Origin: Streptomyces sp. ASQP_92
GTDB lineage: Bacteria; Actinomycetota; Actinomycetes; Streptomycetales; Streptomycetaceae
NCBI RefSeq assembly: GCF_025399895.1
Contig: NZ_JAODUA010000022.1
Coordinates: 1-64,000 of the forward strand
Direction: 5' to 3'
DNA length: 64,000 nucleotides
The translations under genes and the position numbers were made by a program. Under the pieces are notes generated by a model that was not told the DNA's origin, did not search any database, and saw nothing but the letters and a program-made list of their open reading frames with translations. Every line of letters starts with the position of its first letter. Position 1 is the first letter of the stretch. Below, in pieces: positions 7,945 through 16,526 of this stretch.

Positions 7945-9177
7945 TCAGAACTCGTCCACGGTGTGCGGCAGTTGCTCGGTGCGCAGCGCCGCGTCCAGGA
8001 CGGCGGCCGCGCCCGGGGTGCACTCGGTCACCAGGCCCGCGAGGACCAGGCGGCGGACCTCGGTGCCGCCGAGGTAGCAGGCGGCCAGGTCACGCACGTC
8101 GAAGACGAGGTCGGGGGCCGCCTCGGTCGGCTCGTAGGTGCAGCCGTGCTCGGTGGCGTCCAGGCGGAAGCGGCCGCTGTTGGCGGCGATGCGCTCGTCG
8201 CGCACCTCCAGCACGAGGAAGGCCTCGGCCGCCCAGGACCGGGCGGTGAGCGCCGCGCCGACGTCCACCAGGCGGATCCACAGCGCGGGGAACTCAGCGA
8301 CGGCCCTGACCTGGTCCCGGTCGGTGGCGAACAGGAGCAGCGGGTCGTCCGGCGCCAGGCCCCAGGCGCGGACGGTGCCGGTGAGGTCGATGCCGGCCAG
8401 GTAGTTCCACAGGGCGGCCTCGCCGGCGGGGGTGTCCGCCACCAGCTCGGCGACCTGGACGGTGCCGGGCTTGGCGGGGTCGTCCTCGCGCCGGGTGCGG
8501 TAGAGGGCGTACCCGGCGAGCGGCTCGTCGGTGGCGCCGAGCCCGACGATGCGGGGCGGGCCGAGCTCCTCGTCGTCCTCGTCGGTCTCGGTCAGCCACT
8601 CGGCGCGCCAGCGTTCGGCGTCGCGCGCGATGCGCCCGGCACGGCGGGCGCGGGTCGCCTCGTAGTAGGGGCCGAGTTCGGCGGGGGCACCGGCGGGGTC
8701 GATCAGGCGCAGGGGGCGCGGGTCGGGGTCGACGCGCAGGGCGAGCGGGCGCGTCGAGTTGATCTCGACGGTGGTGCCGTAGGTGCCCGCGCCGAAGCCG
8801 AAGCGGCCGTAGATGGCGGCCTCGGTGGCCCACAGGGCGGCGATGGGGCGGCCGTGTTCGGCGCAGCGGCGGAAGACCTCGGCGATCATGCCGGAGAGCA
8901 CGCCGCGCCGGCGGTGGGTGGGGGCGACGGAGACGAACGTGAGCCCGGGGCAAGGGAGTTCGGCGCCCGGCACGGAGAGGGTGAAGCGGTGGGCGACGAG
9001 AAAACCGACCAGCGCGTCGCCGTCGTACGCGCCCACCCGGTCGCAGCGCAGCACCATCGCGCGGTGGTACTCGCGCTTCTCCCGCTCGTCGGGCCGGTCG
9101 TGGAAGACGAGCCACCAGAGCTCCAGGGCGCGGTCGATGTCGGACTCGGGCACGTCGCGGAACTCCAGCTCGCTCAT
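7945..9177 (-). CDS. Eis-like GNAT N-acetyltransferase (410 aa)
   Basis: Acetyl-CoA-dependent N-acetyltransferase with the three-part Eis architecture. The N-terminal GNAT domain carries the acetyl-CoA loop VAPTHRRRGVLSGM (about 88-101). A second degenerate GNAT-like middle follows, then a sterol-carrier-like C-terminal domain. The last residue is Phe (HTVDEF), matching the Eis family, where the C-terminal carboxylate acts as the general base. Length agrees with the family. Actinomycete relatives acetylate amines such as aminoglycosides, but the natural substrate here is unknown. It is transcribed alone, downstream of xdhC on the same strand. Confidence 0.88.
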   Translation of the reverse strand: MSELEFRDVPESDIDRALELWWLVFHDRPDEREKREYHRAMVLRCDRVGAYDGDALVGFLVAHRFTLSVPGAELPCPGLTFVSVAPTHRRRGVLSGMIAEVFRRCAEHGRPIAALWATEAAIYGRFGFGAGTYGTTVEINSTRPLALRVDPDPRPLRLIDPAGAPAELGPYYEATRARRAGRIARDAERWRAEWLTETDEDDEELGPPRIVGLGATDEPLAGYALYRTRREDDPAKPGTVQVAELVADTPAGEAALWNYLAGIDLTGTVRAWGLAPDDPLLLFATDRDQVRAVAEFPALWIRLVDVGAALTARSWAAEAFLVLEVRDERIAANSGRFRLDATEHGCTYEPTEAAPDLVFDVRDLAACYLGGTEVRRLVLAGLVTECTPGAAAVLDAALRTEQLPHTVDEF

Positions 9178-9295
9178 GCGGCGACCCTAACCCGGCCGAA
9201 ACGGGCAGTCCCCCGCATATCGGCCGGTTCGGGGACGGAGCCCGTGGAGGGGGTGGTGCGACCGGGTGCGGGCGCCGGGGCGGGGCCGCGTGCGG

Positions 9296-10447
9296 TCAGG
9301 CGACCGAGCCCATGCGGCCCCTCGCCGAGTCCGCGGTGTCGTGGTGGATGGGCGTGTGGGCGCCGGTCAGGGCGATCCCGCTGCCGCCGCGCCGGCTGGC
9401 GACGATCTCCGCGGCGATCGACAGGGCGGTCTCCTCCGGCGTACGGGCACCGAGGTCGAGGCCGATCGGGGAGCGCAGCCGGTTGAGTTCGAGCTCGGTG
9501 ACGCCCACGTCCCGCAGCCGCTTGTTGCGGTCCAGGTGGGTGCGGCGCGAGCCCATCGCGCCGACATAGGCGACCGGCAGCTTGAGCGCGGCCTGGAGGA
9601 GCGGGATGTCGAACTTGGCGTCGTGGGTCAGGACGCACAGCACCGTACGGGAGTCGGTGGTCGTGCGCTCCAGATAGGTGTGCGGCCACTCCACGACGAT
9701 CTCGTCCGCCTCGGGGAAGCGGGCCCTGGTAGCGAAGACGGGACGGGCGTCGCACACGGTGACGTGGTAGTTCAGGAATTTGCCGACCCTGACCAGGGCG
9801 GCCGCGAAGTCGATGGCGCCGAAGACGATCATCCGGGGGGCCGGGACGCTCGACTCGACCAGGACGGTCAGCGGGCGGCCGCACAGACGGCCGTCGGCGC
9901 CGAGCGAGAGCGTGGCGGTGCGGCCGGCGTCCAGCAGGGCGGTGGCTTCGCCGGCCACGGCACGGTCCAGTTCGGGGTGGCCGCCGAGGGCGCCCTCGTA
10001 CCGGCCGTCGGGGTGGACGAGCAGGGCGCGGCCCATGAGTTCGGCGGGGCCGTCGGTGACGCGGGCGACCGCGGCGGCCTCGCCGCGCGCGGCGGCGGCC
10101 AGCGCGGCGGCGAACACCGCACGGGCGGGCGCCTGGCGCCCGACCGGGGTGACGAGGATGTCGATGACGCCACCGCAGGTCAGGCCCACCGCGAAGGCGT
10201 CCTCGTCGCTGTAGCCGAAGCGTTCGAGGACGGTCTCGCCGTCGTCGAGCGCCTGTTGGCACAGCTCGTACACGGCGCCCTCCACACACCCTCCGGAGAC
10301 CGAGCCGATCGCCGTGCCGTCGCTGTCGACGGCGAGGGCGGCACCCGGCTGCCGGGGCGCGCTGCCGCCGACCGCCACCACGGTGGCCACGGCGAACTCG
10401 CGTCCCTGCTCGACCCACCGGTTGAGCTCTTCGGCGATGTCCAGCAT
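9296..10447 (-). CDS. XdhC/CoxI-family molybdoenzyme maturation protein (383 aa)
   Basis: Accessory factor that binds molybdenum cofactor and delivers the sulfurated form to xanthine dehydrogenase-type enzymes. The N-terminal XdhC_CoxI domain shows TVVAVGGSAPRQPG and SVSGGCVEGAVY with its conserved Cys. The C-terminal Rossmann-like XdhC_C domain begins at about 205 (RMIVFGAIDFAAALVRVG) and contains YVGAMGSRRTHLDR. The ATG follows a GGAGACC ribosome site. It lies 46 bp downstream of the purine permease and in line with the xanthine dehydrogenase genes, which identifies its client. Confidence 0.92.
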   Translation of the reverse strand: MLDIAEELNRWVEQGREFAVATVVAVGGSAPRQPGAALAVDSDGTAIGSVSGGCVEGAVYELCQQALDDGETVLERFGYSDEDAFAVGLTCGGVIDILVTPVGRQAPARAVFAAALAAAARGEAAAVARVTDGPAELMGRALLVHPDGRYEGALGGHPELDRAVAGEATALLDAGRTATLSLGADGRLCGRPLTVLVESSVPAPRMIVFGAIDFAAALVRVGKFLNYHVTVCDARPVFATRARFPEADEIVVEWPHTYLERTTTDSRTVLCVLTHDAKFDIPLLQAALKLPVAYVGAMGSRRTHLDRNKRLRDVGVTELELNRLRSPIGLDLGARTPEETALSIAAEIVASRRGGSGIALTGAHTPIHHDTADSARGRMGSVA

Positions 10448-10493
10448 GTTCGGTCTCCTTACGGATGTGTGGAGGGCGTCGGCGGCACGGCCG

Positions 10494-11957
10494 CTACTTG
10501 ACGCCGAGCCAGTTCTCGATCGGATGGAGGGCGAAGTAGATGGTGAAGACGGCCGACAGGGCCCACATGAACCCGCCGATCTCCCTCCACTTGCCCTGTG
10601 CTGCCTTGATCACCGTGTAGGCGACGACGCCCGCGCCGACACCGGCGGTGATGTTGTACGTGAAGGGCATCAGCACCACGGTGAGGAAGACCGGGATGGA
10701 GACCGCGCGGTCGCTCCAGTCCACGTGCTTGGCGGCGCTCATCATCATCGAGCCGATGACGACCAGGGCGGCGGAGGCGACCTGGGCGGGCACCAGCTGG
10801 GTGACCGGGGTGAAGAAGAGGCAGGCCAGGAAGAAGAGGCCGGTGACGACCGAGGAGAGGCCGGTACGGGCGCCCTCACCGGCGCCGGAGGCGGACTCGA
10901 TGAACACGGTCTGGCCGGAGGCGCCGCTGACGCCGCCGATCGCGCCGCCCGCGCCGTCGATGAACAGCGCCTTGGACAGGCCCGGCATGCGGCCCTGCTC
11001 GTCGGCGAGCTTGGCCTCCTGGCCGACGCCGATGATGGTGGCCATCGCGTCGAAGAAGCCGGCCAGCACCAGGGTGAAGACGATCATGGTGACGCCGATG
11101 GCGCCGATCGCGCCCCAGCCGCCGAACTCGACGTGGCCGAAGAGACCGAAGTCGGGAGCGGAGACCGCGCTGCCGTCGAGGCCGGGGGCGCTGCCGCCCC
11201 AGTCCGCGTCGGTGAGGCCGGCGACCTTGGTGACCACGAAGGCCAGGACGCTGCCGGAGACGATGCCGATCAGGATCGCGCCGGGGACTCGGCGCGCCTG
11301 GAGGGCGAAGATCAGGAGCAGGGTGATCGCGAAGAAGAAGACGGGCCAGCCGACGAGCTGACCGGTGAGGCCGAGGGTGACCGGCGGGCCGTGCTCGGGG
11401 CCCTTGCCGACGAAGCCGGCCTTCACCAGGCCGAGCAGGGCGACGAACATGCCGATGCCCATGGTGATCGCGTGCTTGAGCGCCAGGGGGATGGCGTTCA
11501 TGATCATCTCGCGGAGGCCGGTGACGACCAGCAGCATGATGACGACGCCGTACATGACGCACATGCCCATGGCCTGCGGCCAGGTCATGTTGGGGACCAC
11601 CTGGGTGGTCAGGGCCGCGGAGACGTTCAGTCCGGCGGCGAGTGCGAGCGGCACCTTTCCGATGAAGCCCATCAGCAGGGTGCTGACCGCGGCCGCGAGT
11701 GCGGTGGCGGTCACCAGGCCCGCGTGGCCCAGCGTGTGCTTGTCGACGTCGGGCGTCGAGAGGATCAGCGGGTTGAGCAGGAGGATGTAACACATCGCCA
11801 TGAAGGTGGTGATGCCGCCGCGCACTTCCTGCGCGGTCGTGGATCCTCGCTCGGATATGTGGAAGTACCGGTCGAGCCAAGACCTGCCGGCGGGGGGACG
11901 GGAGCCGGAGCCCGCGTCCTCGGCGGTGGTCTTCGGCTCCAGGGACTGCTGGGTCAT
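10494..11957 (-). CDS. NCS2-family purine permease, AzgA-like (487 aa)
   Basis: Proton-coupled importer for guanine, hypoxanthine or adenine in the cytoplasmic membrane. The protein has 12 or more hydrophobic segments. After a hydrophilic N-terminus (1-25) comes the AzgA-like block EVRGGITTFMAMCYILLLNP and the substrate-region LALAAGLNVSAALT. A second conserved block lies near GVGQEAKLAD and GAGGAIGGVSGASGQTVFIES. Start: the ATG at 11957 follows GGGAG at good spacing, better than the in-frame codon 15 bp upstream. It is flanked by xdh genes and xdhC, which makes hypoxanthine/xanthine supply its likely role. Confidence 0.92.
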   Translation of the reverse strand: MTQQSLEPKTTAEDAGSGSRPPAGRSWLDRYFHISERGSTTAQEVRGGITTFMAMCYILLLNPLILSTPDVDKHTLGHAGLVTATALAAAVSTLLMGFIGKVPLALAAGLNVSAALTTQVVPNMTWPQAMGMCVMYGVVIMLLVVTGLREMIMNAIPLALKHAITMGIGMFVALLGLVKAGFVGKGPEHGPPVTLGLTGQLVGWPVFFFAITLLLIFALQARRVPGAILIGIVSGSVLAFVVTKVAGLTDADWGGSAPGLDGSAVSAPDFGLFGHVEFGGWGAIGAIGVTMIVFTLVLAGFFDAMATIIGVGQEAKLADEQGRMPGLSKALFIDGAGGAIGGVSGASGQTVFIESASGAGEGARTGLSSVVTGLFFLACLFFTPVTQLVPAQVASAALVVIGSMMMSAAKHVDWSDRAVSIPVFLTVVLMPFTYNITAGVGAGVVAYTVIKAAQGKWREIGGFMWALSAVFTIYFALHPIENWLGVK

Positions 11958-12348
11958 GGTGCCTACTCCCAAGGTTCACAGGGGCACCCGCATAAGACTT
12001 GAATCACTCAGGTCGGACAAGCTGCGGGATTTGGGATGGTGCGTGGGCTGCACGACCCGGGGGACGGCCCGAGACGAACGGTGTCTGCTCCTGCCGGGGT
12101 ACCGGACGCGGTACCGCAGTGCAGATGACTACGGGTGTTGCTGGTGTGACTCGGTCACGCTGGGTGGTGCGGGTACTGCTGGTACTGCGGGTTGCTGCGA
12201 GGACCGCGAGCGGTGCGGTACTGGTGTGCTCCGGGCGGTGCGGGCTTCGGAAGTGTGACGTTCCAGTGAGGCCCGCACCGCCCGGAGGGCTTGTGGGGAG
12301 GGGGCCCGGGGACGTGAGTCCCGCGGGAAAAATCTGCCTTCACCCCTC
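11958..12348. other. Region between permease start and xanthine dehydrogenase stop
   Basis: About 390 bp with no supported gene. On the minus strand TTGTCC-N17-TCTTAT (about 11991-12019) is a possible permease promoter. The segment 12100-12240 has runs of short direct repeats (GGTACTG/GGTACCG) of unknown meaning. A palindrome GGGAC-GTGA-GTCCC lies at 12309-12322. Confidence 0.4.
12309..12322. promoter_or_regulatory. GGGAC-GTGA-GTCCC palindrome
   Basis: Perfect 5-bp arms around four bases, 40 bp past the xanthine dehydrogenase stop. It resembles the DosR-type core (12 of 14) but could equally be the second half of a transcription-terminating structure. Confidence 0.25.
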
Positions 12349-12363
12349 GACCCTCGGAGGGTC
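12349..12363 (-). terminator. Short hairpin at the xanthine dehydrogenase stop codon
   Basis: GACCC-TCCGA-GGGTC overlapping the TGA stop, followed on the minus strand after about 17 nt by ATTTTT. It is terminator-like but the stem is short. Confidence 0.4.
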
Positions 12364-14767
12364 AGGCGCCGGTGCCCGTGAGGTGCTCGGGGCGGACCGG
12401 GGTCTTGTTGAGCTCCAGACCCGTCGCGTTCCGGATCGCCGCGAGGACGGCCGGGGTGGACGACAGGGTCGGGGCCTCGCCGAGACCGCGCAGGCCGTAC
12501 GGCGCGTTCGGGTCGGCGAGCTCCAGGACGTCGACCGGGATGGTCGGGGTGTCCAGGATCGTGGGGATCAGATAGTCCGTGAAGGAGGGGTTGCGCACCT
12601 TCGCGGTCTTCGGGTCCACGATGATCTCCTCCATCACCGCGACACCGAGGCCCTGGGTGGTACCACCCTGGATCTGGCCGACGACGGAGAGCATGTTGAG
12701 GGCCTTGCCCACGTCCTGGGCGGTGGCCAGCTCGACGACCTTGACGAGGCCGAGCTCGGTGTCCACCTCGACCACCGCGCGGTGCGCGGCGAAGGTGTAC
12801 TGGACGTGGCCGTTGCCCTGGCCGGTGACGAGGTCGAAGGCCTGCGTCGGGCGGTGCCGGAACTCCAGCTCGACGTCGATCTCCTCGCCCTCCAGGACGT
12901 CGGCCAGGTCGGCGAGGACCTCACCGCCGTCGGTGACGACCTTGCCGCCTTCGAGCAGCAGCTCGGCGGTGGCCCAGGCGGGGTGGTAGGAGCCGAACTT
13001 GCGGCGGCCGATCTCCAGCGCCTTGGCGCGGACGGCCTCGCAGGTGTTCTTCACCGCGCCGCCGGTCATGTACGTCTGGCGGGAGGCGGAGGTGGAACCG
13101 GCGGAGCCGACCTGGGTGTCGGCCGGGTGGATGGTGACCTGCGTGACGCCCAGCTCGGTTCGGGCGATCTGGGCGTGCACGGTGACACCGCCCTGGCCGA
13201 CCTCCGCCATGGCGGTGTGGACCATCGCGACGGGCTCGCCGTTGATGACCTCAAGCCGCACCCGGGCGGTGGAGTAGTCGTCGAAGCCCTCGGAGAAACC
13301 GACGTTCTTGATGCCGACCGCGTAGCCGACACCGCGTACGACGCCCTCGCCGTGCGTGGTGTTGGACAGGCCGCCCGGCAGGGCGCGCACATCCGCCTCC
13401 TCGCCGGCCGCGAGCCACTGCTGCTCGGGCGGCATCGGGCGGGCCTTGACGCGGCGCAGCAGCTCGGCGACCGGGGCGGGCGAGTCCACGACCTGGCCGG
13501 TCGGCATGATCGTGCCCTGCTCCATGGCGTTGAGCTGGCGGAACTCGACCGGGTCCATGCCCAGCTTCGCCGCGAGCTTGTCCATCTGGGCCTCGTAGGC
13601 GAAGCAGGCCTGGACCGCGCCGAAGCCGCGCATCGCGCCACAGGGCGGGTTGTTGGTGTAGAGCGCGATCGCCTCGATGTCGACGTCGTCGATGACGTAC
13701 GGACCGACGGAGAGCGAGGAGGCGTTGCCGACGACGGCCGGGGAGGCCGAGGCGTAGGCGCCGCCGTCCAGGACGATCCTGCACTTCATGTGCGTGATCT
13801 TGCCGTCCTTGGTGGCACCGTGCTCGTAGTGCAGCTTCGCCGGGTGGCGGTGCACATGGCCGAAGAAGGACTCGAACCGGTTGTAGACGATCTTGACCGG
13901 CTTGCCCGTGCGCAGCGCCAGGAGACAGGCGTGGATCTGCATCGAGATGTCCTCGCGGCCACCGAAGGCGCCGCCGACGCCGGACAGCGTCATGCGGACC
14001 TTCTCCGGCGGCAGGCCGAGGACCGGGGCGATCTGCTGGAGGTCGGAGTGCAGCCACTGGGTGGCGACGTACAGGTCGACGCCGCCGTCCTCGGCGGGCA
14101 CCGCGAGGCCGGACTCCGGGCCGAGGAAGGCCTGGTCCTGCATGCCGAAGGTGTACTCGCCCTCGACGATCACGTCGGCGCGCTTGCGGGCCTCCTCCAC
14201 GTTGCCGCGGATGATCGGCTGGCGGTGCACGATGTTGGGGTGCGGGACGTGACCGGCGTGGTGGTCGTCGCGGCCCTCGTGGATCAGCGGCGCGTCCGGG
14301 GCGATGGCCGAGGCCTCGTCCGTGACGAGCGGCAGCTCCTTGTAGTCGATCTTGATCTTGGCGGCCGCGCGGCGGGCGGTCTCCGGGTGGTCGGCGGCCA
14401 CGAGGGCGACCGGCTCACCGTGGTGGCGGACCCGGCCGTTGGCCAGGACGGGGGTGTCCTGGATTTCGAGGCCGTAGTTCTTCATCTTGGCCGGCAGGTC
14501 GTCGTAGGTGAGCACGGCGTACACGCCGGGCATCGCGACGGCCTCGGAGATGTCGATGTTCTCGATGAGGGCGTGGGCCACGGTGGAGCGCAGCGTCTGG
14601 CCCCACAGCATGTCCTCGTGCCACATGTCCGAGGAGTAGGCGAACTCACCGGTCACCTTGAGGGTGCCGTCCGGGCGGAGGGTCGATTCGCCGATGCCGC
14701 CCTTGGTGTGGTTCTGGGTGACGTTGGTGGGCGTACCGGCCGGAGCGGTGCGGGTGTTCTGCGCCAT
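12362..14767 (-). CDS. Xanthine dehydrogenase, molybdopterin-binding large subunit (801 aa)
   Basis: Catalytic subunit that hydroxylates hypoxanthine/xanthine. It begins MAQNTRTAPAGTP. The a/b hammerhead domain follows (GESTLRPDGTLKVTGEFAYSSD), then the Mo-pterin domains with GAFGGREDISMQIHACLLAL. Near the C-terminus is RGLGEAP with the conserved catalytic Glu of the GxGE motif. The N-terminal ATG at 14767 is two bases after the FeS-subunit stop; the frame continues upstream only as a shadow of that gene. The order FAD, FeS, Mo on the minus strand, with permease and XdhC downstream, supports purine oxidation rather than CO or aldehyde oxidation. Confidence 0.93.
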   Translation of the reverse strand: MAQNTRTAPAGTPTNVTQNHTKGGIGESTLRPDGTLKVTGEFAYSSDMWHEDMLWGQTLRSTVAHALIENIDISEAVAMPGVYAVLTYDDLPAKMKNYGLEIQDTPVLANGRVRHHGEPVALVAADHPETARRAAAKIKIDYKELPLVTDEASAIAPDAPLIHEGRDDHHAGHVPHPNIVHRQPIIRGNVEEARKRADVIVEGEYTFGMQDQAFLGPESGLAVPAEDGGVDLYVATQWLHSDLQQIAPVLGLPPEKVRMTLSGVGGAFGGREDISMQIHACLLALRTGKPVKIVYNRFESFFGHVHRHPAKLHYEHGATKDGKITHMKCRIVLDGGAYASASPAVVGNASSLSVGPYVIDDVDIEAIALYTNNPPCGAMRGFGAVQACFAYEAQMDKLAAKLGMDPVEFRQLNAMEQGTIMPTGQVVDSPAPVAELLRRVKARPMPPEQQWLAAGEEADVRALPGGLSNTTHGEGVVRGVGYAVGIKNVGFSEGFDDYSTARVRLEVINGEPVAMVHTAMAEVGQGGVTVHAQIARTELGVTQVTIHPADTQVGSAGSTSASRQTYMTGGAVKNTCEAVRAKALEIGRRKFGSYHPAWATAELLLEGGKVVTDGGEVLADLADVLEGEEIDVELEFRHRPTQAFDLVTGQGNGHVQYTFAAHRAVVEVDTELGLVKVVELATAQDVGKALNMLSVVGQIQGGTTQGLGVAVMEEIIVDPKTAKVRNPSFTDYLIPTILDTPTIPVDVLELADPNAPYGLRGLGEAPTLSSTPAVLAAIRNATGLELNKTPVRPEHLTGTGA

Positions 14768-14769
14768 GA

Positions 14770-15363
14770 TCAGACCGCCTCTTCCTGACGGGCGGCCGCG
14801 AGGCGGACCGCGTCGAGGATCTTCTCGTAACCGGTGCAGCGGCACAGGTTGCCGGAGAGCGCCTCGCGGATGTCCGCGTCGGACGGCTCGGAGTTGCGCT
14901 CCAGGAGCTCGTCGGCGGCGACCAGGAGACCGGGGGTGCAGAAACCGCACTGCACGGCGCCGGCGTCGATGAAGGCCTGCTGGATCGGGGAGAGACCGCC
15001 CGCTTCTCCAGTCTGCCCGTCCTGCGGCTTGGCCTGCCAGCGCTTGGCCGCGTCGATGGAGGTGCCGCAGGAGCCGGAGGCGCAGCCGCCGCCGGGGTGG
15101 GCGTCGGTGCGGTGGGCGGCGTAGTCGGCCAGACCCTCCACGGTGACGACCTCGCGGCCCTCGACCTGACCGGCCGCGACCAGACACGAACACACCGGAA
15201 CACCGTCGAGGCGGACCGTGCAGGAGCCGCACTCGCCCTGCTCGCAGGCGTTCTTCGAACCCGGAAGCCCCATGCGCTCGCGCAGGACGTACAGGAGGCT
15301 CTCGCCCTCCCAGACGTCGTCGGCCTCCTGCTTGCGGCCATTGACCGTGAAATTGACGCGCAT
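14770..15363 (-). CDS. Xanthine dehydrogenase, [2Fe-2S] small subunit (197 aa)
   Basis: Carries the two [2Fe-2S] clusters that pass electrons from molybdenum to FAD. The plant-type ferredoxin domain has Cys40, Cys45, Cys48 and Cys60. The helical [2Fe-2S]-binding domain has Cys139, Cys142, Cys174 and Cys176 (CGFCTPG and CRCTGY). It is about 35 residues longer than usual because of an insert at about 82-122 containing GGGCASGSCG, two extra cysteines between the domains. Starts and stops are separated from both neighbours by only two bases, so the three subunits are translated together. Confidence 0.93.
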   Translation of the reverse strand: MRVNFTVNGRKQEADDVWEGESLLYVLRERMGLPGSKNACEQGECGSCTVRLDGVPVCSCLVAAGQVEGREVVTVEGLADYAAHRTDAHPGGGCASGSCGTSIDAAKRWQAKPQDGQTGEAGGLSPIQQAFIDAGAVQCGFCTPGLLVAADELLERNSEPSDADIREALSGNLCRCTGYEKILDAVRLAAARQEEAV

Positions 15364-15365
15364 GG

Positions 15366-16262
15366 TTATGCAGCTCCTTCAAGGGTGCGGCCGTTGCTGC
15401 CGCGGTACGTCTCCCAGGTCCACATCAGCGTGCGACGGGCCATGACGCCGACGGCGTGACGGCGGTAGTTCGCGGTGCCGCGGACGTCGTCGATCGGGTT
15501 GCACGCGCCCGAGGCGAGCGTGGCGAACTGCTTCGCGATCGACGGGGTGATGATCTTGCCGTTGTCCCAGAAGCCGCCCTCTTCGAGCGCCGCGTTCAGG
15601 AATTCCTCGGCCGCCTTGGCCCGAATGGGGGTGGGGGCCGCCGAGCCGATGCCGGTACGCACCGTGCGGGTGTCGGGGTGCAGGGCCAGGCCGAACGCGC
15701 AGACCGCGATGACCATGGCGTTGCGGGTGCCGACCTTGGAGAACTGCTGGGGGCCGTCCGCCTTGGGGATGTGGACGGCCTTGATCAGCTCGTCCGCCTC
15801 CAGGGCGTTGCGCTTGACACCCTTGTAGAACTCGTCGATGGGGATGAGCCGGACGCCGCGCGCCTGGGACTCCACCTCGACGTCGGCGCCGGAGGACAGC
15901 AGCGCCGGGTGGGAGTCGCCGGCCGGCGAGGCGCAGCCGAGGTTGCCGCCGACGCCTCCGCGGTTGCGGATCTGCGGGGAGGCCACGGTGTGCGAGGCGA
16001 GCGCGAGGCCCGGCAGCTCCGTCCGCAGGTTCTCCATGATGTGGGTGTACGGGACGGAGGGGCCGAGCCGGACGCTCTCCTCCCCGACCTCCCACTGAGC
16101 CAGCTCGCTGATGCGGTTCAGGTCCAGGAGGTACTCGGGCCGCCGGTGGTCGAAGTTGATCTCGACCATCACATCGGTGCCACCCGCAATGGGCACAGCC
16201 GTGGGGTGCTCGGCCTTGGCGGCGAGCGCCTCCTCCCAGCTGGCGGGGCGAAGGAAGTCCAT
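15366..16262 (-). CDS. Xanthine dehydrogenase, FAD-binding subunit (298 aa)
   Basis: FAD-binding subunit of the CoxM/CutM type, which receives electrons from the FeS subunit. It starts MDFLRPASWEEALAA after GGAAGAG (ATG at 16262; an in-frame GTG-type start 24 bp upstream is poorer). The FAD pyrophosphate motif is PIAGGTDVMVE (32-42) and the second FAD motif is IRNRGGVGGNLGCASPAGD (about 103-121). It is the first gene of the xdh operon, divergent from the PucR regulator. Confidence 0.93.
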   Translation of the reverse strand: MDFLRPASWEEALAAKAEHPTAVPIAGGTDVMVEINFDHRRPEYLLDLNRISELAQWEVGEESVRLGPSVPYTHIMENLRTELPGLALASHTVASPQIRNRGGVGGNLGCASPAGDSHPALLSSGADVEVESQARGVRLIPIDEFYKGVKRNALEADELIKAVHIPKADGPQQFSKVGTRNAMVIAVCAFGLALHPDTRTVRTGIGSAAPTPIRAKAAEEFLNAALEEGGFWDNGKIITPSIAKQFATLASGACNPIDDVRGTANYRRHAVGVMARRTLMWTWETYRGSNGRTLEGAA

Positions 16263-16421
16263 GAGTGGCTCTCTTCCGATTCTCAAATTCGGGGTCGTTC
16301 GCGCGGGTCCCGGGGACGGCAGGCCCTCGACATCTCAGTCGTTCATGTGCTGTTAACGCGGTGTGGAATCAGTACACAAGTCCCCGATCCCTCGGGTGCA
16401 GTCACCGAAACCATGAAGGAG

Positions 16422-16450
16422 TTGGCTGGTGTTCGCTCACGTCTTGTAGA
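16422..16450 (+). promoter_or_regulatory. Candidate promoter of the PucR gene
   Basis: TTGGCT-N17-TGTAGA, 77 nt upstream of the ATG at 16527. On the opposite strand TTGTGT-N17-TTAACA (about 16347-16375) could serve the xdh operon. Both are consensus matches only. The 264-bp divergent region is where a PucR operator would be expected. Confidence 0.35.
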
Positions 16451-16526
16451 TTCGTATGAAAGGCGGTGCTCCGTTACCTCACCGCTTTCCAACGGCAACA
16501 TCAAGACAGATCGGCGGCGACACGCG

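Noticed and set aside
10314..12002. Long plus-strand open frame opposite xdhC and the permease
   Set aside because: Product is Asp/Gly/His-rich without any domain; it is the antisense of two clearly real genes in GC-rich DNA.
12309..12322. Second GGGAC-N4-GTCCC palindrome as a DosR site
   Set aside because: The centre departs from the consensus and its place after a stop codon fits a terminator equally well; kept only as a low-confidence site.
14768..15382. N-terminal extension of the xanthine dehydrogenase Mo subunit
   Set aside because: It overlaps the whole [2Fe-2S] subunit gene in another frame.
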